Shown piece after piece: positions 43,304-52,829 of a DNA stretch of 64,000 bases; the first letter of the stretch is position 1; the number at the start of each line of letters is the position of its first letter. Source of the DNA: Falsiroseomonas sp051433195. Its GTDB lineage: Bacteria; Pseudomonadota; Alphaproteobacteria; Acetobacterales; Acetobacteraceae. A model generated the notes under the pieces. The model was not told the origin of the DNA and did not search any database. It saw only the letters and a list, made by a program, of their open reading frames with translations. The stretch spans positions 1-64,000 of the forward strand of contig NZ_JBHMFT010000019.1 in NCBI RefSeq assembly GCF_051433195.1, read 5' to 3'. Made by a program: the position numbers and the translations under genes.

Positions 43304-43825
43304 ATGGCCATCGCATCCCTTGCCACACGCCCCACTGCGCTGCGCTTCTGCGGCATGGCCCTGCTCGGCTCCTGGCTGCTGGCGGCCTCCGCCCAGGTGA
43401 CGCTGCCGATGTGGCCGGTGCCGGCCACCCTGCAAAGCCTGGTGGTGCTGCTGCTCGGCGCGCTGGGCGGGCCGGCGGCGGGTGTCGCGGCGGTGGCGGC
43501 CTACCTGGCGCAGGGCGCGGCGGGGCTGCCGGTGTTCGCCGGCGGCACGGGCGGCCTCGCGGTGCTGATGGGGCCGACGGCGGGCTACCTGCTGGGCTTC
43601 GCGCTGGCGGCATGGGTTGCGGGGCATGCGCGCGGCCTCGGCGCCTGGAGCCAGGCGGCGGTGCTGCTGGCGGCGCATCTGCTGCTGTTCGTGCCGGGCG
43701 TGGCGTGGCTCGCGGGTTATGTCGGCCTGGCGCGCGCCTTCGAGGCCGGGTTCCTGCTGTTCATCCCCGGCACGCTGGTGAAGACGGCGCTGGCGGTGGC
43801 GCTGCTGCGCGCCCTACGCCGCTAG
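43304..43825 (+). CDS. bioY: Biotin transporter S component BioY
   Basis: A 173-residue membrane protein with about six helices. The BioY signature is present: SAQVTLPMWPVPATLQSLVVLLLG, AAYLAQGAAGLPVFAGGTGGLAVLMGPTAGYLLGF and the final LLFIPGTLVKTALAVALL. It binds biotin and may act alone or with an ECF module; no bioMN genes are adjacent. It starts 13 bp after mutY and its last 12 bp overlap the convergent zeta-like kinase gene. Confidence 0.9.
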   Translation: MAIASLATRPTALRFCGMALLGSWLLAASAQVTLPMWPVPATLQSLVVLLLGALGGPAAGVAAVAAYLAQGAAGLPVFAGGTGGLAVLMGPTAGYLLGFALAAWVAGHARGLGAWSQAAVLLAAHLLLFVPGVAWLAGYVGLARAFEAGFLLFIPGTLVKTALAVALLRALRR

Positions 43826-44410
43826 CTGCGCCCGCAACGCATCCGGCAGCCCCGCCAGCAGCGCCGCGTCGGCGATGGCAGGCGGCGGTCCGGCCGCGAC
43901 GAGCCGCGGTTCCGCCATCTGCGTATCCAGCACGCGCCACAGGTCGCAGGCGGCGGCGTACTGGGAAAAATTGGCGCAGGCGCGCGGGAAGCGCCGGCGC
44001 GCATCGGCCTCCGGCACCGCATGCCCGCCGGCGGTGACGCGGGCGGCGATGCGGGACAGCGCGGTTTCCACATCGGGCAGGATGCAGAACACCAGCCGCG
44101 TCGCGAAGCCGGCCGCGCGCGCGGCGGCGAGCGTGCGCAGGTGGGTCCTGCCCGCGAGGGTGGTTTCCAGGGCGAAGCTGCGCCGATGCGAGATATGATC
44201 TGCAATGTGGTGCAGCACGGATCGCGCCGCCTTCGTCGCCGTCTCGGCATCCGGTGTTGGCGTCAGCGGCGAGTAGCCACGGGCGATTTCGTCGAGGTTG
44301 ACGAAGCGCTCCGTTCCCGCCACCGCCCGCAGGTAGCGTCGGGCGTAGCTCGTCTTGCCAACACCGTTCGGCCCCGCAATCAGCCACAGCGTCGGCGTGT
44401 CGGCGCCCAT
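43814..44410 (-). CDS. Zeta-toxin-like P-loop kinase
   Basis: A 198-residue P-loop protein: Walker A GPNGVGKT at 13-20, the NLDEIARGYSP substrate segment with Asp about 39, SFALETTLAGRTHLRTL, and a C-terminal arginine region (DARRRFPRACANF). This is the zeta-toxin/UDP-N-acetylglucosamine kinase-like group, many members of which are chromosomal and not part of a toxin-antitoxin pair. No epsilon-like antitoxin gene is adjacent. It lies six bases downstream of ccrM on the same strand, so it is probably co-transcribed. Confidence 0.75.
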   Translation of the reverse strand: MGADTPTLWLIAGPNGVGKTSYARRYLRAVAGTERFVNLDEIARGYSPLTPTPDAETATKAARSVLHHIADHISHRRSFALETTLAGRTHLRTLAAARAAGFATRLVFCILPDVETALSRIAARVTAGGHAVPEADARRRFPRACANFSQYAAACDLWRVLDTQMAEPRLVAAGPPPAIADAALLAGLPDALRAQLAA

Positions 44411-44416
44411 CCTGGG

Positions 44417-45511
44417 CTAGACCCCGCGCCCGTCCTGGGCGATTTCCTGCCGCAGTTCATCCAGCAGCCGCAGCCGCCCGTCGCGCGTCTCGACATGCCA
44501 GAAGGTCCAGCCATTGCAGGACGGCGCCGCCTGCAACGCCGCGCCGACCTTGTGGATGGACCCCACCGCCTCGCCGCAGCGCAGCGTCGCATCGGCGCCG
44601 ACCACGGCGCGCCAACGGCGGTTGCGGTCCACCAGCGTGCTGCCCGGCGGCACCATGCCGCGCTCCACCAGCACGCCGAAGGCAATGCGCGGCTGCTCGC
44701 GCTTGTTCGGCAGCGCCAGCGCGACGCTCTCATCCATCGGAACCACCTCCGCCAGCCGCGCCTCGGCGGCCGCGGCGTAGGTGGGGTCCTGCTCGATGCC
44801 GATGTAGCGTCGGCCGAGCCGCTTCGCCGCCGCCGCCGTGGTGCCGGTGCCGGAGAAGGGGTCCAGCACCACCTCCCCCGGCGCGGTGCAGGCCATCAGC
44901 ACGCGGGCCAGCAGCGCCTCCGGCTTCTGCGTCGGGTGCAGCTTCGCGCCATCCGCGCCGCGCAGGCGTTCCGCGCCGGTGCACAGCGGGAAATACCAGT
45001 CGCTGCGCATCTGCACGTCTTCGTTCAGCGACTTCATGGCGGCGTAGTTGAAGCGGTAGCGCGATTCCGGCCCGCGCGCCGCCCAGATCATCGTCTCATG
45101 CGCGTTGGTGAAGCGCCGGCCGCGAAAGTTCGGCATCGGGTTGGCCTTGCGCCAGACCACGTCGTTCAGGATCCAGAAGCCGAGGTCCTGCATCGCGACG
45201 CCGAGCCGGAAGATGTTGTGGTAGGACCCGATCACCCAGATGGTGCCGTCCTTGCGCAGCACGCGGCGGCATTCGATTAGCCATTCGCGGGTGAAGGCGT
45301 CATAGGCCGCGAAATCGGCGAACTGGTCCCATTCGTCGTCGACGCCATCCACCAGGCTGTCATCCGGCCGCCGCAGCGTGCCCTTCAATTGCAGGTTGTA
45401 GGGCGGATCGGCGAAGATCGCATGCACCGAGGCCGGCGGCAGCCGCTTCAGCATGGCGATGCAGTCGCCGACCAGCACCTGATCCAGCGGCAGGTCGAGC
45501 CCGGTTCCCAT
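44417..45511 (-). CDS. ccrM: CcrM-type DNA adenine methyltransferase (GANTC)
   Basis: A 364-residue beta-class N6-adenine methylase. DPPY (residues 35-38, in IFADPPYNLQL) is the catalytic motif, VVLDPFSGTGTT is the SAM-binding motif, and VIGSYHNIFRLG and RFTNAHETMIWA are typical of CcrM. The extra C-terminal domain ending in GSIHKVGAALQAAPSCNGWTFWHVE distinguishes cell-cycle CcrM enzymes and aids GANTC recognition. ATG 45511 was chosen at the family N-terminus (GLDLPLDQVLVGDC); twelve upstream codons are an alternative. Two GANTC sites lie in the 65 bp upstream, suggesting methylation-dependent control. Confidence 0.92.
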   Translation of the reverse strand: MGTGLDLPLDQVLVGDCIAMLKRLPPASVHAIFADPPYNLQLKGTLRRPDDSLVDGVDDEWDQFADFAAYDAFTREWLIECRRVLRKDGTIWVIGSYHNIFRLGVAMQDLGFWILNDVVWRKANPMPNFRGRRFTNAHETMIWAARGPESRYRFNYAAMKSLNEDVQMRSDWYFPLCTGAERLRGADGAKLHPTQKPEALLARVLMACTAPGEVVLDPFSGTGTTAAAAKRLGRRYIGIEQDPTYAAAAEARLAEVVPMDESVALALPNKREQPRIAFGVLVERGMVPPGSTLVDRNRRWRAVVGADATLRCGEAVGSIHKVGAALQAAPSCNGWTFWHVETRDGRLRLLDELRQEIAQDGRGV

Positions 45512-45532
45512 GCCTCCGCCACCCACCCCCGC

Positions 45533-45565
45533 GAATCGAGGCTGCACAATGCGTTGCGCCGAGTC
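45533..45565. promoter_or_regulatory. Two GANTC methylation sites in the ccrM leader
   Basis: GAATC at 45533-45537 and GAGTC at 45561-45565 fall in the short gap between rnhB and ccrM. In Caulobacter, methylation of GANTC sites in the ccrM promoter switches the gene off after replication. The arrangement here suggests the same feedback; the promoter itself has not been located. Confidence 0.55.
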
Positions 45566-45576
45566 GCCACGTCAAC

Positions 45577-46212
45577 TCAGTCGGTTGGCGCGGGCAGCTC
45601 AAGGAAGAACTGATCGACCGGCGCGAAGCCCCGCCGGTGGTGCGGCGTCGGGCCGAGGCGGGCGAGGCAGGCGCGGTGTTCCGCGGTCGCATAGCCCTGG
45701 TGGCGCCCGAAGCCCCATTCGGGGAAACGCAGCCCGAGCCGCGCCATGGCCCGGTCGCGCGTGACTTTCGCCAGGATCGAGGCCGCGGCGATGGAAAGGC
45801 TCAGCGCATCGCCACCGACCACGCAACGCACGGCACACGGCAGAGTGGGCGCCATGGGCCCGTCGATCAGCGCCAGGTCGCAGGGGGCCCGCAGCCGGTG
45901 CAGGGCGCGCGCCATCGCCAGGTGGCTGGCGCGCAGGATGTTGAGGCGGGCGATCTCCGCCACGCTGGCGGCGGCGATCGCGTAGTCCAGCCGACCCGCC
46001 CGTGCCGCCTGCAGCAGCGCGGCGAAGGCGACATTGCGTCGGGCGGCGGTCAGCTTCTTGCTGTCATCCAGCAGCGCGGCGAGGGCGGCGTCGGGTGGGC
46101 CCGTGAACACCACGGCGGCCGCCAGCACCGGCCCGGCCAACGGCCCGCGCCCGACCTCGTCCACCCCGGCCACGCGGCCGCCCGCTTCGCGCTCGAAACT
46201 GTAGTCCGGCAT
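45577..46212 (-). CDS. rnhB: Ribonuclease HII
   Basis: A 211-residue type 2 RNase H. The active-site carboxylates are visible in GVDEVGRGPLAGPV (Asp-Glu) and LALIDGPM (Asp), with VVGGDALSLSIAAASILAKVTRDR completing the core. It removes ribonucleotides from DNA-RNA hybrids and misincorporated ribonucleotides. It is immediately upstream of ccrM on the same strand and diverges from the cupin gene across 77 bp. Confidence 0.93.
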   Translation of the reverse strand: MPDYSFEREAGGRVAGVDEVGRGPLAGPVLAAAVVFTGPPDAALAALLDDSKKLTAARRNVAFAALLQAARAGRLDYAIAAASVAEIARLNILRASHLAMARALHRLRAPCDLALIDGPMAPTLPCAVRCVVGGDALSLSIAAASILAKVTRDRAMARLGLRFPEWGFGRHQGYATAEHRACLARLGPTPHHRRGFAPVDQFFLELPAPTD

Positions 46213-46289
46213 GGGTCAAGGGATAGCGCCCGCCGGCGCAACCCGCCACCGCGCCGCGGCGTTCGCCCCGCGACAGCGGGAGAAGATGC

Positions 46290-46772
46290 ATGAATTCGGG
46301 CAGCTTGAAGGTGGTGGCGGACCAGGTCGAGCCGACACCGTTCCAGATTCCCGGCGCCACAGGCGGCGCCTTCCGCATCCAGATCCTGAACGAGGACGCC
46401 AAGGCCGGCGTGGTGACCACCATCGTCCACCTGCCCCCCGGCGGGCGCATCCCGGCGCACAAGCACCAGGCGGGGTCCGAGATGCATTTCCTGCTGGAGG
46501 GCGACATGACGGAGGCCGGGCAGGAGGTCGCCCCCGGCACCTGCCTGACCCATGCCGCCGGCGTGGTGCACGGCCCGCACGAAAGCCGCGGTGGCGCGAA
46601 GCTGCTGACGGTACAAAGCTGGCAGTCCCGGCACGGCGATTTCGACTTCGAGCCGGCGGAGGATGCGGACGCTCCGCCGAAGTCCGAAGGCAAGACGCAG
46701 CAGGTGGACCAGAAGGCGCAGGAGGATGCGCGGCAGGAAGCGGCCGAGCCGGAGCACCGCGGCTACACCTGA
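46290..46772 (+). CDS. Cupin-domain protein
   Basis: A 160-residue soluble protein. The two cupin motifs are present: HLPPGGRIPAHKHQAGSEMHFLLEGDM (His, His and Glu metal ligands) and APGTCLTHAAGVVHGPH. The C-terminal 45 residues are hydrophilic and probably disordered (EGKTQQVDQKAQEDARQEA). Members range from metal-binding sensors to isomerases, so no reaction is assigned. GGGAG precedes ATG 46290. It converges with the hypothetical gene at 46779, leaving a gap of six bases. Confidence 0.8.
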   Translation: MNSGSLKVVADQVEPTPFQIPGATGGAFRIQILNEDAKAGVVTTIVHLPPGGRIPAHKHQAGSEMHFLLEGDMTEAGQEVAPGTCLTHAAGVVHGPHESRGGAKLLTVQSWQSRHGDFDFEPAEDADAPPKSEGKTQQVDQKAQEDARQEAAEPEHRGYT

Positions 46773-46778
46773 ATTGCT

Positions 46779-47144
46779 CTACCCCGCGCGCCGCTGCGCC
46801 ACCCGCAGCGCGGCGCAGAGGCGGGAGAAGGCGTACCAGAAGGGGCCATGGCCGATCGGCCCCTGCCCCGGCGCGGCATCCGGCCCCACCGGGTCGCCGC
46901 GGCGCAGCAGGCCGAGCCGCGCCTCGAACCGGCCGCGCATGTTTTCCAGGAAGGCGCCGGTGGCGCCCATGTACTGCTCCAGCAGTTCCGTCGCGATCTC
47001 GATCTCGGCGAGGGGGCGGCCCTCCATGGTCAGCACCTTCAGCCTGCGGCTGTCGGCGGCCAGGGCCAGATGCAGCCGGTGCAGCTCGGCCAGGTGGCGG
47101 GCGATGGAAAGGCGCGCCTCCCGCGCCAGGTCGCTGTCGGTCAT
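46779..47144 (-). CDS. Hypothetical helical protein (121 residues)
   Basis: Not recognised. It is mainly helical: LAREARLSIARHLAELHRLHLALAADSRRL, then ATELLEQYMGATGAFLENMRGRFEARLGLL, and a Cys-containing tail (FWYAFSRLCAALRVA). No membrane span or signal. ATG 47144 starts the only frame that fits between its neighbours; longer frames are shadows of the methyltransferase gene. It is the last gene of the glycosyltransferase/methyltransferase unit, 35 bp after the methyltransferase. Confidence 0.55.
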   Translation of the reverse strand: MTDSDLAREARLSIARHLAELHRLHLALAADSRRLKVLTMEGRPLAEIEIATELLEQYMGATGAFLENMRGRFEARLGLLRRGDPVGPDAAPGQGPIGHGPFWYAFSRLCAALRVAQRRAG

Positions 47145-47179
47145 GCGGCCAGCCTGCGCCGCGAAGGGTTGAGGCCGGG

Positions 47180-47953
47180 TTAACGCTTCCAGCCCCAGAT
47201 CGCGAAGACCCGGTGCGGCACCACCAGCGGGTCCGCCGGGAAACGCGCATCCAGCAGGCCGGCAAGTTCCACATCGAAGCGCGCCACCGCCGCATCCTCC
47301 AGCGCGCCGCCGACGCCGGCCGAGGCACGGATGCGGCCGCGCCAATCCTCCCGCGTGTAGAGCGCCGGATGGTCGAAGCCGCCGAAGCCGAGATCCTGGA
47401 AGCCGGCGAGGGCCAGATCCGTCGCCCAGGCCGGGTAGAAGCCGGTGCCGCGGCCCATGCGCCAGCGCGGGTTGTGCGCCTCGATCAGGAATTCGGTGGC
47501 GTGCGCGACGTTGCCGGGCAGCGGAATCCAGTCGAAATGGCAGATCAGCAGCGCGCCACCGGGGCGCAGCACGCGCATGGCCTCGGCGCCGGCCAGGCCG
47601 CGGTCGAACCAATGCCAGGCCTGGCCGGCCACCACCAGGTCGAAGCTGGCCTCGGGCTGTTCCGTGCGCTCGGCGAGGCCCTCGGCGAAGCGGGCGCGGT
47701 CGGCGAGGCCCTCCGCGGCGGCCAGTCGCGTCGCGGCGGCCACCTGACCCGGCGCCGGGTCCAGGCCGAGCACGGTGGCGCCGCGTGCCGCCAGGCCGCG
47801 CGCCAGCGTGCCGGTACCGGTGCCGAGGTCGAGGGCCGCGATACCCGGGCGCAGCAGGGCGTGGTGCGCCATCAGGTCGTACAGGCCGGGCGGGAAGCCC
47901 TGGCGGTGGCGGGCATAATCGGCGCTGGTGCGGCTCCAATCCGGGTTGCTCAT
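47180..47953 (-). CDS. Class I SAM-dependent methyltransferase
   Basis: A 257-residue methylase. Motif I is ALDLGTGTGTLARGLA, the acidic motif II ATVLGLDPAPGQ, and the post-region SFDLVVAGQAWHWFD ... VLRPGGALLICH fits the methyltransferase type 11 group. The acceptor is unknown. It overlaps the upstream DUF2064 gene by ATGA (47950-47953), so it is co-translated with the two TIGR04282/TIGR04283-like genes. Confidence 0.82.
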   Translation of the reverse strand: MSNPDWSRTSADYARHRQGFPPGLYDLMAHHALLRPGIAALDLGTGTGTLARGLAARGATVLGLDPAPGQVAAATRLAAAEGLADRARFAEGLAERTEQPEASFDLVVAGQAWHWFDRGLAGAEAMRVLRPGGALLICHFDWIPLPGNVAHATEFLIEAHNPRWRMGRGTGFYPAWATDLALAGFQDLGFGGFDHPALYTREDWRGRIRASAGVGGALEDAAVARFDVELAGLLDARFPADPLVVPHRVFAIWGWKR

Positions 47954-48528
47954 CGGCGGGTCTTCTCCAGCGCCCGAAGGTCCTCGGCAGTGTCCACGTC
48001 GCGCAGCCGGCGCAGCAGGGCAACCCGGTGGTTGCGGAAATTGGCCAGCGTATCGGCCAGGGCGTGTCTGGTAGACCAGCGCACCTTGGCGAAGGGCGTG
48101 GCCGGCCGCCGCGGGCCGAGCCCGACCAGCCAGTAGCCGCCATCCTCCGCCGGGCCGAACACCGCATCGGCGCGGCCAAGCGCCCGGAACGCCGCGGCGA
48201 TGTCGGCGGCCCCCACCTCCGGAATGTCGCTGCCGACGATGACGACGCGCCGGTGCGGCCGCATCGCGCGGGCCATGCGCTGGCCGAGGCCGCCACGCCC
48301 CTGCGCCAGGATGGGCAGGCGGCGCGGCCAGCGCGCCCGCACCCGGTCCGGCGTGGCGGAGATGGCCGTGGCCCAGCGCCGGTCCCGCCCCACCGCGCCG
48401 AGCAGCGCCGCCAACTGCCCGCGATAGAAGCGCAGCGTCGCCATGGCGCCGATGCCCCGCGCCAGGCGCCGCTTGACGGTACCGAGGCGCGGCGCCCGCG
48501 CGAAGATCACCAGCTGGTCGCGCTTCAT
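47950..48528 (-). CDS. DUF2064/TIGR04282-like glycosyltransferase
   Basis: A 192-residue protein of the small nucleotide-diphospho-sugar transferase-like family. Features are LVIFARAPRLGTVKRRLARGIG at the start, RRVVIVGSDIPEVGAADIAAAF, and FGPAEDGGYWLVGL, matching TIGR04282 proteins, which are named after arsenosugar clusters because of their frequent partner TIGR04283. It overlaps both flanking genes by four bases. An arsenic link here is only by family name. Confidence 0.8.
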   Translation of the reverse strand: MKRDQLVIFARAPRLGTVKRRLARGIGAMATLRFYRGQLAALLGAVGRDRRWATAISATPDRVRARWPRRLPILAQGRGGLGQRMARAMRPHRRVVIVGSDIPEVGAADIAAAFRALGRADAVFGPAEDGGYWLVGLGPRRPATPFAKVRWSTRHALADTLANFRNHRVALLRRLRDVDTAEDLRALEKTRR

Positions 48529-49211
48529 CCCCCGGTCTTGCCCCTGCCCTTGCCCGCATAGATCCGCGCGATGATGCGCGGCGGCACGCCGGCGAACCAG
48601 AGGCTGAGGCATAGGATGTTGCGCGCCGACCGCGCCAGGTAGCCATCCCGCCGCCACCGCGCCGCACTCGTCACCGCCGCCACCGGCAGGGCGCCAAGCC
48701 GGGCGCGGCCCAGGCGGCGGACCAGGTCCACATCCTCCATCAGCGGCAGCGGCCGCAGGCCGCCGACGCTGTCCAGCAGGTCCCGGTGGATCAGCAGCCC
48801 CTGGTCGCCATAGGGCAAGCCGAGGCTGCGGCAGCGCCAGGCGACGGCGCGTTCCAGGCGGCGCGCGGCCGGGGTGGCATCGTCAAGCGCAAAGCGGAAG
48901 TACCAGGCGCGGCCGGGCTCCTGCATCGCCCGCGCCACAGCCTCCGCCCACCCCGGCGCGAGGATGGTGTCCGCGTGCAACAGCAACAGCCAGGGGTTTT
49001 GGGCGGCGGCGATGCCGGTGGCGAGCTGGATGCCACGGCCACGCGGCGCGGCCAGGATGCGCGGCCCGGGGATTGCGGCGGTGCCATCGGTGCTGCCGCC
49101 ATCGACCAGCAGGATCTCGGCGGGCACCTCCCCCAGCGCTTCCAGGGTCGCCGGCAGGGTGCCGGCGGCGTTCAGCGCGGGAATGACGACGGAAAGAGTG
49201 TCTATTCGCAT
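48525..49211 (-). CDS. TIGR04283-like family 2 glycosyltransferase
   Basis: A 228-residue GT-A transferase. It opens with LSVVIPALNAAGTLPATLEAL, has the first acidic patch LVDGGSTDGT and the DxD-like LLLHADTILAPGW, then YGDQGLLIHRDLLDSVGGLRPLPLMEDVDLVRRL. This corresponds to TIGR04283 enzymes, which occur next to TIGR04282 ones, as here (ATGA overlap). It is the first gene of a four-gene unit and diverges from the radical SAM gene across 65 bp. Confidence 0.85.
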   Translation of the reverse strand: MRIDTLSVVIPALNAAGTLPATLEALGEVPAEILLVDGGSTDGTAAIPGPRILAAPRGRGIQLATGIAAAQNPWLLLLHADTILAPGWAEAVARAMQEPGRAWYFRFALDDATPAARRLERAVAWRCRSLGLPYGDQGLLIHRDLLDSVGGLRPLPLMEDVDLVRRLGRARLGALPVAAVTSAARWRRDGYLARSARNILCLSLWFAGVPPRIIARIYAGKGRGKTGG

Positions 49212-49276
49212 TTTGTTCTTGACGGCAGGCCCCGCCGTGATCTCAATGAAAGCAGGAACAAACAGAGGACACGACG

Positions 49277-50395
49277 ATGCCGGATGGGGGAGCCAATGCC
49301 ATGCCTTCCTTGGCCCGCAAGGGCCGGGGTGCCGTCACCAATCCGGGCATCCGCTACGAGACGACGCGCACCGAGCTGCAGGACGATGGCTGGGGCACGC
49401 TGGCCGCGGAATTCGCCGACCTGCCGCCGCTGCCCACCACGCTGACGCGGGAGAGCGCCCGCAGCGCGCTGTCCTGGAACGACAGCCCGGATATCGGATT
49501 CGACCGCTCGCTGAACCCGTATCGCGGCTGCGAGCATGGCTGCATCTACTGCTACGCCCGGCCGGCGCATGCCTATGTCGGGATGTCGCCCGGCCTCGAT
49601 TTCGAGACGCGGCTGATGTTCAAGCCGAACCTGCCGGAGCTGCTGGAGAAGGAGCTGTCGAAGCCGGGCTACGTGGCCAGGCCGGTGGCGCTGGGGGCGA
49701 ATACCGACCCCTACCAGCCGGTGGAGCGCACGCTCGGCATCACGCGGCGGGTGCTGGAGGTGCTGGAACGCTTCGGCCATCCGGTCACCATCGTCACCAA
49801 GGGCGCGCTGGTGCTGCGCGACCTCGATATCCTGAAACGCCTGGCGGAACGCAACCTGGTGCATGTGTGCCTGTCCATCACCACGCTCGACATGAAGCTG
49901 GCGCGCGCGATGGAACCGCGCGCGGCCAACCCGCTGAAGCGCCTGGCGGCGGTGACGGAGCTGGCGAAGGCCGGCATCCCTGTCGGCGTGCTGGCGGCGC
50001 CGATGATCCCGGCGCTGAACGACATGGAGCTGGAGCGCATCCTGGAAGCCAGCGCCCGCGCCGGCGCCAGCCGGGCCGGCTACGTGCTGCTGCGCCTGCC
50101 GCTCGAGATCAAGGAGATGTTCGAGGCTTGGCTGGCCGAGCACCACCCCGACCGCGCCGCCCGCGTGCTGGCCCTGGTGCGGGAAACCCGCGGCGGGCGG
50201 CTGTACGATGCCCGCTTCGGCCAGCGCCAGACTGGGACCGGCCCCTATGCCGAATTGCTGGCGCAGCGGTTCCGCATCGCGTTGCGGCGCCATGGGCTCG
50301 GTGGACGCAGCACCGGCGGCGGCATGTCGGAAGGGCTGGATTGCAGCCAGTTCCAGCCGCCCCGCGCGCCCGCCCGGCAGTTGGAACTGCTGTAG
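49277..50395 (+). CDS. Radical SAM protein, PA0069/Rv2578c family
   Basis: A 372-residue protein with the radical-SAM cluster motif C-x3-C-x2-C (C85, C89 and C92 in GCEHGCIYCYARPAHAY). Downstream segments LGANTDPYQPVERTLGITR, VTIVTKGALVLRDLDIL and LSITTLDMKLARAMEPR are those of the spore-photoproduct-lyase-like PA0069 family, whose substrate is unknown. GAGG precedes ATG 49277. It ends three bases before the convergent small membrane-protein gene. Confidence 0.85.
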   Translation: MPDGGANAMPSLARKGRGAVTNPGIRYETTRTELQDDGWGTLAAEFADLPPLPTTLTRESARSALSWNDSPDIGFDRSLNPYRGCEHGCIYCYARPAHAYVGMSPGLDFETRLMFKPNLPELLEKELSKPGYVARPVALGANTDPYQPVERTLGITRRVLEVLERFGHPVTIVTKGALVLRDLDILKRLAERNLVHVCLSITTLDMKLARAMEPRAANPLKRLAAVTELAKAGIPVGVLAAPMIPALNDMELERILEASARAGASRAGYVLLRLPLEIKEMFEAWLAEHHPDRAARVLALVRETRGGRLYDARFGQRQTGTGPYAELLAQRFRIALRRHGLGGRSTGGGMSEGLDCSQFQPPRAPARQLELL

Positions 50396-50397
50396 CG

Positions 50398-50580
50398 TCA
50401 CATGCGGCGGATCGGCACGCGGTCGGTCGTCATCCACGCCGGCCAGCCGATGAAGCGCTCGATCAGCACCAGCACCATCGCCAGCACCAACACGACGATC
50501 AGGATGCGCACATAGGTGCGGGATGGCGGATGGCGCCACCATTGCGCCATCCGCCACAGGATCCGCGTCAGCGGATCCAT
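50398..50580 (-). CDS. Small single-span membrane protein (60 residues)
   Basis: Not assigned to a family. One clear membrane helix (VRILIVVLVLAMVLVLIERFIG) follows a basic, Trp-rich N-terminus and precedes a short tail, consistent with a type II or C-tail inner-membrane peptide. Its ATG overlaps the stop of the Ldh-family gene by one base (TGATG), which supports translation by coupling. It is the last gene of the ABC-importer/dehydrogenase unit. Confidence 0.6.
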   Translation of the reverse strand: MDPLTRILWRMAQWWRHPPSRTYVRILIVVLVLAMVLVLIERFIGWPAWMTTDRVPIRRM

Positions 50581-51665
50581 CAGCCGTTGGTCGGCACCCC
50601 GAGGCGCCGTGCCACCTGCAGGATGCTCTCCCAGGTATCCGGCTGCAGCGGCACGCCGTTGGCCAGGCGATCGGCGCGGGTCTGCGCCTCCTTGTCGCCC
50701 GGCGCCAGCACCGGCTGGTCCGCATTCGCCGGGCTGGTCTCCATCACCCAGTCGACATAGGCGCGGCCGGTCGCCTCGAATTCCGCCTGTGTGCCGAAAT
50801 GCTTCGGCGAGACATAGAAGCTCAGCATCCCGTTGGCGATGCGCCCGCGCGCCTCGACGGGGCCGGAGGTGCCGCCGCCGGTCAGCGCGCCGGCCAGCAT
50901 CTCGCACATGAAGGCAAGCCCGCTGCCCTTGTGCTCGCCGAAGGCGCGGATCGCGCCTTTTCCGTTGGAGGGGTTGCGCGGGCCGATCTGCGGGTAGTCG
51001 CCATACAGCGTGTGCGGATCGGCCGAGAGCGTGCCGTCCGGCTCGATCAACGCGTCATGCGGCAGCGCCTTGCCGCCGTTGGAGGCCACCAGCACCTTGC
51101 CCTCCGCCACCAGGGAGGTCGCGAAATCCAGGATCAGCGGCCGGCCCGGCAGCGGCACGCCGACGCTGAAGGGCGCGGTGGAGAAGCGCCGTTCCGTGCC
51201 GCCGAAGGGCGCCACCAGAACGCTGCCGGCGACGTTGACGAAGTGGACGGAGATCAGCCCCGCCGCGATCGCCTTTTCCGAATACTCGCCGACGCGGCCG
51301 ATATGGCCGGCGTTGCGCAGGCCCACCACCGCGATGCCGTGTTGCAGGGCGCGGGCGATGCCGAGGTCCACCGCTTGCGGCGCCACCGTCTGGCCGAAGC
51401 CGAAATGCCCGTCCAGCAGCGCGAAGCAGCCGCCATCGGTGACGATCTCGGCCGTCTGTCCCTTCAGCACGAAGCCCGCTTCGAGCCACTCGACATAGCG
51501 CGGCACCCGCGCCACGCCGTGGCTGTCATGGCCCGCCAGATTGGCGCCCAGCAGGTGGGTGCTGATGCGATTGGCCTCCGCCCCATCGCACCCCGCGGCG
51601 CCGAAAATCTTCTCCACGACCTCTTCGAGCGCGGGCGCGGGGACGGTGACGTAGGTGGCGGCCAT
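50580..51665 (-). CDS. Ldh-family (malate/L-lactate-type) NAD(P)H dehydrogenase
   Basis: A 361-residue oxidoreductase of the LDH2/MDH2 fold (ureidoglycolate dehydrogenase, sulfolactate dehydrogenase and relatives). Typical segments are HDSHGVARVPRYVEWL with the catalytic His, FGFGQTVAPQAVDL, GIAVVGLRNAGHIGRVGEY, PLILDFATSLVAEGKV and FGEHKGSGLAFMCEMLAGAL. It oxidises a 2-hydroxy acid with NAD(P). Its position in a sugar/polyol-type ABC unit suggests that it processes the imported compound; the substrate is unknown. Confidence 0.87.
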   Translation of the reverse strand: MAATYVTVPAPALEEVVEKIFGAAGCDGAEANRISTHLLGANLAGHDSHGVARVPRYVEWLEAGFVLKGQTAEIVTDGGCFALLDGHFGFGQTVAPQAVDLGIARALQHGIAVVGLRNAGHIGRVGEYSEKAIAAGLISVHFVNVAGSVLVAPFGGTERRFSTAPFSVGVPLPGRPLILDFATSLVAEGKVLVASNGGKALPHDALIEPDGTLSADPHTLYGDYPQIGPRNPSNGKGAIRAFGEHKGSGLAFMCEMLAGALTGGGTSGPVEARGRIANGMLSFYVSPKHFGTQAEFEATGRAYVDWVMETSPANADQPVLAPGDKEAQTRADRLANGVPLQPDTWESILQVARRLGVPTNG

Positions 51666-51719
51666 GGGGTTTCCTCGACTGACTTGGCCGCCAGTCTAGA
51701 TCAGCCCCGCGCGCCCCGC

Positions 51720-52820
<1,101 letters not shown>

Positions 52821-52829
52821 AGGGAGCCC

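Noticed and set aside
46290..46772. Cupin gene as an antitoxin or DNA-binding regulator
   Set aside because: No HTH is visible; only the cupin metal motifs are supported.
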